Assembly (NCBI GenBank): GCA_025331435.1
Contig: JAIWNI010000033.1
Location: 62,001-126,000 of the forward strand
DNA length: 64,000 nt
Source of the DNA: Choanephora cucurbitarum
Taxonomy: Eukaryota > Mucoromycota > Mucoromycetes > Mucorales > Choanephoraceae
Reading direction: 5' to 3'
Shown: one piece after another, positions 13,280-22,647 of the stretch
Position numbering within the stretch: position 1 is the stretch's first letter
How the letters are laid out: each line of letters begins with the position of its first letter
Position numbers and translations under genes: made by a program
Notes under the pieces: model-generated
Databases searched by the model: none
The model's input: the letters and a program-made list of their open reading frames with translations, nothing else
What the model was told of the DNA's origin: nothing

Positions 13280-13960
13280 GGGTTATTTTACTTTATAGGC
13301 TATTGATTTCCGATTTCAATTTCAGCATAAAGTGAAATAGAGTTTATTTTTCTTTGTCATATACAATAGATCTAATCAATTCATTTATCAAAGAAAGAAA
13401 GAAAAAGAGAGAGCTTGGGGGTGTCTTGTTTGTACGACAGATGTAGTTCATCTTCATTGGATACTCAATTGGGCTGTGTCTGAATACGTGGCCACCATTT
13501 TTACTACGATCATATAGTCCTTTCGTCTCTTTATCGAGTTATTTGAATAGTGTATACAAGAGCAACAAGCTATGTTTATCAAGAAACTATAGACTCAAAA
13601 CTTATTGAGAAAAGAATAAAGCAAATAGTCAACTGAATTGAATTTATCAAACCCCCCCTTTCAACCTGTCTCTCTCTCTCTTACTTATTTATGTTGCGCA
13701 TATTGAACTTTATTTATCTCTGTGTTGTGTTTTATTTGTTGAGCCGCTTTAAATAAAAAAACACATTTCAAGAGTCACTTTTTAGGTTGTAAACTGTTAC
13801 TCAACAAACCATAGAATCCCTCTTTCTACAATACCAATTACGTTCACTAAAAAAGGCTATCTATTTGTTTTAAATAACAATTGTTTGTATTCGGCGACTC
13901 ATTTTGTTGACAATAGGGTTAAGGGTCACTTTTTGTTGTTGAAGGGTTGCCTTTTTTGAA

Positions 13961-14209
13961 TTATTCTTTCTTTACACTATACTCTATTCTGTCTATGTCA
14001 GTGCCTCGCAGGGTTGCGCGTTCATACAGTCCAAGTGGTGATGCCAATTGATCTACTCGGAAACGATTGTTTTCACTATCCGTACTGCAGAAGATACCTT
14101 TGACTTGGGTATGTCCATGCATATAAAAAGTCATATGAGGTTTATCTTGCGTTGCCTGTAACCAAAGGTCCAGATATCGTTCGCGTAATTGTCTTTCGGC
14201 AGCATTCAT
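13961..14209 (-). CDS. GEMIN7: Gemin7-like SMN-complex protein
   Basis: An 82-residue single-exon protein with the Sm-like fold of Gemin7, a component of the SMN complex that loads Sm proteins onto spliceosomal snRNAs. Nearly the whole length aligns with the family as I know it: a helix LRERYLDLWLQAT, then FYMHGHTQVKGIFCSTDSEN, then FRVDQLASPLGLYERATLRGTDIDRIEY. The length matches an Sm-core-only version lacking the N-terminal tail of the human protein. An in-frame upstream extension exists, but the ATG at 14209 begins the conserved helix and follows an AT-rich leader, so I chose it. In animals the partner is Gemin6; no Gemin6 candidate was seen in this window. The intron-rich nature of the genome fits a retained SMN assembly pathway. 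Confidence 0.85.
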   Translation of the reverse strand: MNAAERQLRERYLDLWLQATQDKPHMTFYMHGHTQVKGIFCSTDSENNRFRVDQLASPLGLYERATLRGTDIDRIEYSVKKE

Positions 14210-14302
14210 AGTTTATAAAGTGTGTTGTTGAGAAAGAAAAAAAATCAAGAAAAAAAAAAAGAAGGGAAAAGTTGAATTTCAGATGGGTTTGATCATAGAA
14301 CC

Positions 14303-15297
14303 TATCACCACAAGAGATTTTTTCTGTGAAACAAAGGCAGTTTTTGTGTAGCATGCAGTTAAGTTTCCTTTTTTGGACAGTGCTTGAATTTTCTCCAAAA
14401 ATGGGTGGGGGGTATTCCTCATATAGGAATTGGGGGCCATTTCTCAAATAATATTGGGGTGCTCTCAAATAATATTGGGGGTACTTTTCAAATAAGAATG
14501 GGGGGATGCCGAAAAGTATTTTTGCTTCATTTTATTGGTAGAAAAAAGCTGTACTAATGCTAGCCTCTGCTAGGCTCTAACACTCATTTGCGTCACTTAC
14601 CTTATGGTTGAAACCAGAACAGCTAAGACATTCTAGCAGAACGCTTTGGTTTGGATTGACAGTAGAAAATACCTTAGAAGCTCAAGTAGTTTGGGCGCCT
14701 TTGCACTTGCAGCATCTATTTGTTGTTAAAGAATATGCAAGCCATCTATAGAAAGGAGGTGATGTTAAAACTCTTATCTCATCTGTAATGCCTTAAAAAC
14801 TAACCTACAGTTTGGGTCTCTTCTGTACTTTTCAAAGCAAGCACACTAAATACTGTTGCATCTTGAGCGCGTTAGGAACAAAGAGCTACTCTGCCATAAA
14901 AAGCGTGTTAGTTGCCATCCAAAGCAAAGAAATAACCTAAAACTCACCTTAGAAGATAAAGAAAAGAGAAAATTTTTTCTAAGTACCAGGGATTAGTTAC
15001 TAGTCTATAGCAGTCACCCTCTCAATCTCAAAAGTACTTAGAAAAAAAACGAAGAAAAAACTCGACAAGCACCCAAACCAACACCGACGTTCACAATTTT
15101 ACATTTCTGGTGGAATTGTCACACCTATTCTCCCAAAGCGTTTTGTTTGTCTTACTAGACTACCATTTTTATTAACAAAGTCTTACAAAAATCCAAATGT
15201 AGAACTCAAATGGGGGGATTACACAGTTTTTATCCAATGAAACGTAGCCTGCTAGTTAAGTTTCCTTTTTTGATACCCAATTTCTCTTGTGGTGATA
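14303..15297. mobile_element. Possible decayed DNA transposon or MITE-like element
   Basis: A perfect 15-bp inverted pair (TATCACCACAAGAGA at 14303-14317 and its complement at 15283-15297) bounds about 995 bp. Just inside, a 19-bp sequence AGTTAAGTTTCCTTTTTTG occurs in direct orientation near both ends (about 14358 and 15254). Near the middle is a 14-bp perfect inverted repeat (14973-14986 with 15034-15047). No transposase reading frame is left, and I see no clear target-site duplication outside the inverted pair. It may be a nested or rearranged remnant rather than one element; the boundaries are therefore tentative. Confidence 0.4.
14416..14505. repeat. Four imperfect copies of a ~21-bp unit ending in a G run
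   Basis: TCTCAAATAATATTGGGG occurs exactly at 14442-14459 and 14463-14480. Degenerate copies flank it: one just before (CATATAGGAATTGGGGG) and one after (TTCAAATAAGAATGGGGGG). A related half-copy, CTCAAATGGGGGGAT, lies at about 15205-15219 near the other end of the putative element, which suggests subterminal repeats. Confidence 0.8.
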
Positions 15298-16247
15298 CTG
15301 TTCAAGTTATATGTTTTTTTTATTAAAACTGACATTTAAAGTTTGAGCTTCATGTGAGGTAGAGTTGAACCACACATGATGTGTCTTTTTTGTGTATGTA
15401 CAGAAGGTGGTGCTGCAAACTAAGCAGCATTCTCTCTACGCGTCTTACTTTCGTAGCATTTATGATATGCTTCCACTGTCTATGCTGTTCCTAAACAACC
15501 AACAGACACTGACTTGATCTGACATCTCCCTCTTTCCTTCTTACAATCGTTGTTCAGTTTGTTTTTTTGTATGGTTCTGTTGTGTAACTTCTTTCGGGGG
15601 GTTCGGTAGACCAGAAAGAGATAAACAAATAGCATGAACATGAGTTATCTGGCACAAAATGATGTCACGTAAAGAAGGCAGACAACACTTATTCTAATAT
15701 GCCCTTTGGTGATCGAAAATGATACATGTTGTTCATGTATTGAGTTTTCTTTTTTAGGGTAAAGAGTGATGTAAAGGCGGATTCTCAAAATCAGTTTTTG
15801 AAAGGGCAAAGTTAGCTAACCCTTGATTTTGTTACAAGATTCAGAGACAGGGCAAAAAATAGAAAGTTGTCTTTATTACTTTTATCAGAAGTTGTCAATG
15901 AAATAAATAGTCTTCTATTTTTTTTTTGATTGTCCGTTATCATAGTCAAATAAGCTAAAATATGAAATGCCTCTATTCACTTAGAACAAGAGGGAATCAA
16001 ACACAGACAAAAGTCGGACAAGCAAAAACTTTTTTTTGATGAACGACATGAGACAAAAAAAAAAGAGACTTTTTAAGATTAAATGACCGATGCTAGTGGT
16101 ACAACGAACAGCGGAACTTTTTTTTTTCTTATTGAGTAACCTTACCAATTAGATATAAAAAGGATATGATCCAACTTGCTTTTCTTTTCTTTCTCTTTAC
16201 TCTCTCTCTCTTTCTTAATTTATTCACTTCTTTAACTTACATTAACC

Positions 16248-17427
16248 ATGCCTATTCCAGTTGAATACAGTTCTATTCGTCGTATGAGCACTATCACTGT
16301 GCCAAAGCAAGATATCAGCTTTGAGTAAGTGTGTCAAATATTCAAAAAAGATAGCTTGGAGACTAATCAAGACGCGCCTTTTTTTTTTTAGTACCTATGA
16401 TTTCCAATTCTGTGTGCCACAAAATGATATCAAAGACACTTTTGAATCAAAAGATCTTGAAGCTTCTTTCTGTCGCGACTTTGCCTGTTGTGGTCTTGTA
16501 CTGAATGATCTTCATGATTTACTACAACACTATGAAGAATGCCATGTTCGATTGGAAGATGATGAGAGTAGCCTATTTGATGATGATACCGACAGTTGGT
16601 CTCCTTCTCTTTCCTTTTCTTCTCTGGATGGCTCTGTTCCCAGTAGTCCTGTCTTGGAAGAAAATGACTTGTCTGACATGGATGCTATCAAAAAGAGAGC
16701 AGCTGCCTATCTCTCTGATCTCTACAATGCTACCTCAACTACCCATGTGACCCATAAGACAAATGAAGATGAACCCTCTTCTAGTTCAACTGCCACCAAG
16801 AAGTCAAATGGGAAGAAGCGATCTTACAGTCAATACAGTGGTTCTTCTCCTTCTGCCTTGGATCTCTTGACTCAATCGGCTGCCAAGAAATTAGCTTTGG
16901 CTTCTTCTCTCAACGGTGATCACCCTTCACCTATCATGACAGATGAAGATTTCCTTGCTCAAGCAGGTGCTTTGTTGGCCACAGCCAATTCAAGTAAGTT
17001 TAGATGTCTCAATTATTTCTCTATATGAATCAATCACTTACCCCCCCCCCCTCCTCTAGTCTTTCCTTTAGATTCAAACGCAGACAAACCCTACAAGTGT
17101 CCTGTTGCTGGTTGTGATAAAGCATACAAAAACCCTAATGGTCTCAAGTATCATAATCAACATGGTCATTGTAACCTTTTGGATGAAGAGAACGAGAACA
17201 GTCTCTCTAAGCCCTATCAATGTACTATTGGTGAATGTGGCAAGCGTTACAAGAATTTGAATGGCTTAAAATACCATATTGAACATTCTCATATGGCTGC
17301 ATTAAATCAAACCTTGGCTACCTTTGGTTCTACTCTCTTTTCTTCTTCTTCTAGTTCTTCTGTACCTTCCTCACCTACTTCATCTCCCATGTTAAACTCT
17401 GCTCCTGTCTCTGGTTCGTTGTTTTAA
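16248..17427 (+). CDS. SFP1: SFP1/JAZF1-type C2H2 zinc-finger transcription factor
   Basis: Nuclear regulator of the Sfp1/JAZF1 family, which in yeast controls ribosomal-protein and growth genes. Three exons: 16248-16324, 16392-16993, 17072-17427; 344 residues. An N-terminal atypical finger-like block, FCRDFACCGLVLNDLHDLLQHYEECHV, precedes a Ser/Asp-rich middle. Two closely matched C2H2 fingers follow, both with the family signature Y-K-N-x-N-G-L-K-Y-H (CPVAGCDKAYKNPNGLKYH and CTIGECGKRYKNLNGLKYH). The tail is a long Ser run ending in GSLF. The first exon has no obvious domain. An alternative acceptor 12 nt upstream (exon beginning at 17060) is also in frame and would change one residue into five. 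Which yeast protein is the true counterpart is uncertain. Confidence 0.85.
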
Positions 17428-20400
17428 GAAAACAAAAAAGTTATTCTATTTCTACACTTTAATGATTATTCTGTTAAAACCCTATCCCCTTCCTCCCTCT
17501 GTACATAGCCTCTTTACAAAAAAAAAGGAAAAGAAAAAAAGAAAAAGCATCTCACTTTGATTTATACATACATACACACACACATTCTCTTAGGAAAAAA
17601 AAAAGCACTTTATTTTCTTGTTTATACATAGTTTATTTTTCTCAAAAATATATATCATTTTTTTCACTCTTGTTTGAAACTAAAATAATTGAAGCGTACA
17701 TAACAAATTAGGTTTACTGACTTTTAAAATGTTGAAAGCTTTGTAGTCCCATTGTTATAAAAAAAAAAAGCCTTGCTTAAATGGGCCTGGTTACCTGTCT
17801 ATTTATTTGTGCGCGTAATTATAAAATAAATTAAAATGTAAACCCGATATCGCAATGAATTAAGCCAAATATATATCTTATTGGAATACAGTCAAGTTAC
17901 ATTTAAGCATTCATTTTACTTTTTGATAGCTTCTCTAACTTTAAAAAGAAATGACAACTTATCAACCCTAATAAGACATGAACCGGTTGTACGCCCGATT
18001 TATCTTGATCTGAAAGTCCGCATGTAATTCTACAATGAAGAAAAAAATAAGGGATTCAAACCCAAAAAGCAAGTTTGAGTTACTTTACCAACAAGCGAAA
18101 TAAGGTTTACCAATTGCATAAACTATGGCTGTATTACAAACCTTCCAAATTTGATTGACAGTTTATTCAATCTCAGTACCAATCAGATTCATAACTACTG
18201 CTAATAAAATGAAAATATTAATAAGTTTCATCCGAAAACCCTTTGGATGATTTGTAATAAAACTAGATACTATCATCATGAATCAATAAAAAAAATGAAT
18301 GAAGGTACAGAAATGCAGGTTTAAAAGAAAGCTGTCAATGATGATATAATGAGAACTAAAATAGGTGAAAATAACTGTACTATTGTTTGACATCACCAAT
18401 TATTTCCCCCCCTCTCTTCAAAAAGGAAATAACATAGTTTATAGGCTCAAATGTTAAAAACCAATGAACATGAATGACTTCACTCTGAAAAAAAAAAAGC
18501 AAGAAATACTCTTTCAGCTTGATGTAATGCCCAAAAAGAGAGTGTGTTTATTTCATTATGCATTCAATGTTTATCTCTCTCAGAAGATTGGTTAGGTTTT
18601 TTGTTTGAACTATATCTTAACCAAAAAAAAATGACTTTGGTAAAATACAAGTCGCGTTATTTCTTAATACAAACATGTTGTCACAATTAATATAACGCGA
18701 CATTCTGTATAGTAGAGAGATAAGGCAGATTAGGATTTCATTTCAGAAAATGTGTCAAGTTCTGAAACCATTTCTCATATTTTTTTTCCCTTGCCCAAAA
18801 GAAAAAAAATTAGTGTGGGGGTATGATACAATCCATTTTCTGGAGAATAAAATATGATTTCTTATTTGTCATTTTTCTTTATCCATTGATCTTCAAGAAT
18901 TCTATGACAATCTCTCTATTGACTACTTGAGGCCTACTGTTGGATGATATCTTTTATCGACCATAAAAGGAATTCAATTCCAGACTAACTAACCTCTTTT
19001 GAATACAAGTTAATTAAATCAGTAACAGTTAAAATATGCGCTTACTGTACAATTTGAATAAGAAACACATTGGATATGAAATCAGACTTTATCTATGCTG
19101 CTTTAGAACATTAGACACTGATCTCTTGATGTTAGTCAGATTCATCTCAAGATCATAAAAGAGGACTTCTTACTTGAGCTTAATTATGGAGAGGGTTAAA
19201 CGGGCTTCATACACTCTTTTTTTTAAAAAAAATATCTTAGCCACAACAAGAAGACATAACCTATTTTCTTTTTACGTCTATAAATGCATTTACCATCAAC
19301 ATAATGACAATGAGGTATTCTGGCTTAAAAGAATACCCACATCTATCTATTCTTTCTCAACTCCATTGTTGTCTAAATCTCGATTCTTTTTCTCTTTTTT
19401 CTCTAAAGAAAACCGAGCCAAGGCTTCTAAGATAAGATCTTCCCAATTGGTTGGCGGATAAAAGATGAAATTCGATGTGAGCTCACGTTTGATTTGTCAG
19501 GTTTTATTTTTTGTTATTTGTAACTCAAATAAGCTTTCGAAGCTTATCGTGTAAGTAGAGGCAATCGATTCTAGCCAGTTTGTTTGTAACACATGTTTAT
19601 TTAAAGCTTATTTCTTGGGCTAAGCATTGATAATCTAGATAGGAAACATATGTTTTGTAGTTCATCAGTAAAGTAGTGTTTAAATGACTCGAGAAGAAAA
19701 AGAAAAAGAAAAGGGACAGTGTGTAAAGTAGTTTAGTTCTTTTTTTTTAAAAAAAAAATTAGAGTTCCTGTTATAACTTCATTAACATGTAGATCCAAAT
19801 ACTGTAGTACAGAAGAGAGTCTAGTATAAGAGATACAGGTCTAATTAGAATGTCGATTATAGTAGAAAATAAGAGTGATGATAGACCTTATTTTTTTTTA
19901 ATTATTTCTTTTGGGGGGGGGGACACCAAATGAATATGCAAATACATTTAAGCATATTTATTTTAGTTAATTACTCTGTTCTTTTCTTTTTGATTTTATA
20001 TCTATTTCTTATTAAGCTATCGTTCGGAGGCGCATGTTTCTTTAAAGTAGTCATGACTATCACTAAATATGATCAAAGTAAGGAGTGACTAGAGCCATTT
20101 GTCTTTTAGTTGATCTACATCGAAAGAAAGGTTAATAGTACTACCTTTACTGTAGTCAAGGTGTTCTATTACTCAATAGGAGATAGACCAAAAAAAGAAA
20201 GAAAAAGAGGTAATTCAGACAACAAAGTTACTTGTTGAATTCTATCAATACTTTGTTGTTATTGTCAGTCTATGAAATACCAATGCATACTTTATGTTGA
20301 TGATGGACAAAATTGGGAATTCGGTTTTTTTTTGAATGTCAGAATGATATTAAAACCGGGGATTTAAAAATAGTGAGTAAGCTATTGTTTGCTCTCATCT

Positions 20401-20770
20401 TCAAATCAGACAAAATAAATCGCACTCCAACTACCTTTCTGCTTTCTTTGAAGGTTTTTATGAGAAGCAAACAAGAGAAGTTTCCCTCCGTAAAAAAGAG
20501 CCCTTTACTATACTTACCCGAACCCATTGTAATAGATAGAGTCAGATAAAATAAGGCAAAGGTTTCCTGTCATAGAACAAAGCATTCTATTTTTGTGTTA
20601 CCTTGCTTTGTGTATCATTTACTGCATTTGTTTTGTTAATATCTATACTCAAACATCATTCGCCTATTGAGTTATTATCTATCTTTTTCTTTTATTGTTC
20701 TATCTTTTTTTTTAGTAGCATCTATTTTCTTCTCTCACCCCCCCCTCACTTTCCTTTACGTGTCTTTAAT
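17428..20770. other. 3.3-kb intergenic region without a recognisable gene
   Basis: Starts with the 3' region of the zinc-finger gene. It contains a perfect 10-bp inverted repeat at 18651-18701, a G10 run at 19913-19922 and short reading frames (for example at 19174-19461 and 20313-20549) that lack family resemblance, splice signals and protein-like composition. The last ~100 bases are the pyrimidine-rich leader of the SH3 gene. Confidence 0.5.
18651..18701. repeat. Hairpin with perfect 10-bp arms
   Basis: GTCGCGTTAT and its exact complement ATAACGCGAC flank 31 bases. The arms are markedly GC-richer (CGCG) than their surroundings, so the pairing is unlikely to be a by-product of AT bias. It could be a tiny inverted-repeat element or a protein-binding hairpin. 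Confidence 0.8.
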
Positions 20771-21856
20771 ATGAGTATACCAACTCTTATCTTCACAGCA
20801 GCAGTCTCCATCCATAGTTCTCATGCTTTATGGGTGCCTGAAAAGAGAGCAGAAACAGGTAAGATCAATCAATTTATCACTAAGGCAAATCATTCATTCA
20901 TTCTTTCTTAAGAGCCAACGACATCACACAAAACACATAAGGCAACCATAAAAGCAGCAGTGGAGCCTGAAAAGACAAAGACAACCCATAAACCATCATC
21001 ATCTATTGGATTTGCAAATGCACCTACACAACATACCACCACACTAAAGCAAACACAAAGAAGAACAACAACAGCAGTAGAATCAAATCCATCTGATTCA
21101 GCTCGAGCCATACCATCTACCTTTACCTCTAATCCTTTACCCACATCCACCCTTGTTCAATCAAGCCAACCATCAACCACACAACCAAGTCAGACCTCTA
21201 CCATCAATCAACATCATGACAATAGGCCTGATTTCACTCAAGGAGCCTCAAATACATCTTCTTCCAATGACACAAAGTCATCTTCTAATGGTGGGTTAGT
21301 AGGTGGTGTAGTGGCTGCTGCTGCCATCATTGTTCTGGCTGCAGGTGCCTTTCTAGTCTTTAGAAAAAAGAAAAAAGCACGCTATGCAACACAGAAACAA
21401 CTCAAGCCAGATCCATTCACCATGGGCTATGGCAGTCAAGATTTTCCTTCGCCTCTCAACACCAGTTTCCCTCCTGCTTCTGCTTATGTTGCACCAGATA
21501 AACCAAAAGCCTCTCATCTGGCTGCCGTCAACCAGGACAATGGAATCCAATCTCCACCTGTCTCTGCCACTCCCTCCATCATGACCACCAGTACCATACC
21601 GATCATTGGAAAGTTTGTGGTCATAGCTACCTATGTTCCTACCCTCAGTGACGAGATTGAGATTGAGCCTGGTGATAAGGTTGATTTGTTAGTGGAGTAT
21701 GATGATGGTTGGTGTCAGGGTATCAACACAACTCGAGGCAACATCAAGGGTGTCTTCCCACGACACTGTATTGACAACATTTCTGTGTCTTCCAATCGAG
21801 GATCTGTTGCCACCAGTCTAGAGAGATCAAAGCGTATAAGTTCTATGCTGACATAA
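20771..21856 (+). CDS. Single-pass membrane protein with Ser/Thr-rich ectodomain and cytoplasmic SH3 domain
   Basis: Probable cell-surface signalling adaptor. Two exons (20771-20858, 20913-21856) give 343 residues. The N-terminus is a short hydrophobic signal-like segment (MSIPTLIFTAAVSIHSSHAL). It is followed by about 125 residues rich in Ser, Thr, Gln and Pro with no cysteines, resembling a glycosylated stalk. A strong transmembrane helix at about 157-180 (GGVVAAAAIIVLAAGAFLVF) ends in the stop-transfer run RKKKKAR. After a Pro/Ser linker, an SH3 domain occupies about 263-317 (ATYVPTLSDEIEIEPGD, DDGWCQG, KGVFPRHCI). This order matches Fus1-type fungal proteins and differs from the four-helix Sho1. 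The ligand, if any, and pathway are unknown; sensing of the wall or of mating is an inference. Confidence 0.8.
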
Positions 21857-22092
21857 CTATTGAATAACATGATATCCTTATTAAAAAAGAAAATGCTATT
21901 CAGAACAAGTGTATAATGTTTCTTTTTCTGCATGAATAAGTTCTGACTAAATCTTGCGAAACGATTGACGCAATAAATCATGTGCAACTGTTTTGAAAAA
22001 AATAAGGCCATGCTCAGTATTTAAGTAGCGCGTTTTGTTTTCTTTTTTCTACTTTTTTTCTTCTTCTTTGCAAACAAAATATATCAATAAAG

Positions 22093-22468
22093 ATGGCCTG
22101 TCCCTGTAAAAAACAAGAAACCTGCTCGTAAGTTGACTCTTTTCTTTTGATTTGCCAAGAAGCTAAATGGTATGTTATAGCTGCGCTAATGCTGGTGAAT
22201 GTACTTGCGGATCTGATTGCTCTTGTCAAAACTGTAAGGCAAAGCAACACAACTCCTCTTGTTCTTGCAAAGGTATGTTTTTTTTTATTGATTTACAAAC
22301 GTCTATTGACCTGACTGACGCATCCTTGTTTGACTACTTTTTTTTTTCTAAAGCCTCCAGTGAAGGTAAGACATTTGATTCTTTTAATATATCTCTTTAC
22401 GCGTCTCCTATGATAACTTATCTCTCTTTTGTATAGGTTGCAAGTGTGGCTCTGACTGCAAGTGTTAA
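22093..22468 (+). CDS. Metallothionein (four exons, one a 12-nt microexon)
   Basis: A 56-residue, cysteine-rich metal-binding protein: 15 Cys, no aromatic residue, mostly C-x-C pairs (CPC, CSC, CTC, CSC, CSC, CKC, CKC) separated by Gly, Ser, Asp and Lys. This is the hallmark of metallothioneins, which chelate Cu, Zn or Cd in the cytosol. Exons 22093-22127, 22181-22272, 22354-22365 and 22437-22468 each end in GTAAGT/GTATGT/GTAAGA-type donors and all phases agree. Exon 3 adds only ASSE; skipping it also keeps the frame. The short leader and stop at TAA followed by T-rich sequence fit a compact, highly expressed gene. No metal-response element was identified with confidence upstream. The reading frame is too broken by introns to be found without joining exons. 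Confidence 0.88.
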
Positions 22469-22647
22469 ATCTCTCTTTCCTCTCTTTTTACAAAAGCAAT
22501 AACAACAACAACAAAAAGTTTTAACTGTTTATGAATATTAAAAAAAAATACACTTTTAAGTCACACAAACTATCCTAAATAAGCTGTTTCGTTTTCATTT
22601 TCTTTTTTTTTTTGTATTGATTTTTTTTTCTCTCTCTGTTTTGGTAA

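Larger units (their letters stand above)
11034..13960. other. 2.9-kb non-coding stretch upstream of URA2
   Basis: No convincing gene. It contains the URA2 promoter side (TATAA-like sequence shortly before 11040 on the minus strand), several CT/AG microsatellites, a G12 run at 11837-11848 and an (AG)13 tract at 13249-13275. The remainder is AT-rich with short stop-filled frames on both strands. I see no tRNA, rRNA or transposase signature. It is unusually long for a single-gene promoter here, so an unrecognised non-coding RNA cannot be excluded. Confidence 0.5.
14210..16247. other. Repeat-bearing intergenic region
   Basis: No intact gene. The first kilobase carries inverted and direct repeats described separately. 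The last few hundred bases are the promoter and pyrimidine-rich leader of the zinc-finger gene (TATAAAAAGG at about 16154, then CT tracts before the ATG). Confidence 0.5.

Noticed and set aside
19174..19461. 95-codon frame in the gene-poor region
   Set aside because: Composition is dominated by translated T/A-rich sequence, there is no family resemblance and no promoter or splice support.
20313..20549. 78-codon plus-strand frame
   Set aside because: Overlaps an equally long frame on the other strand; neither looks protein-like.
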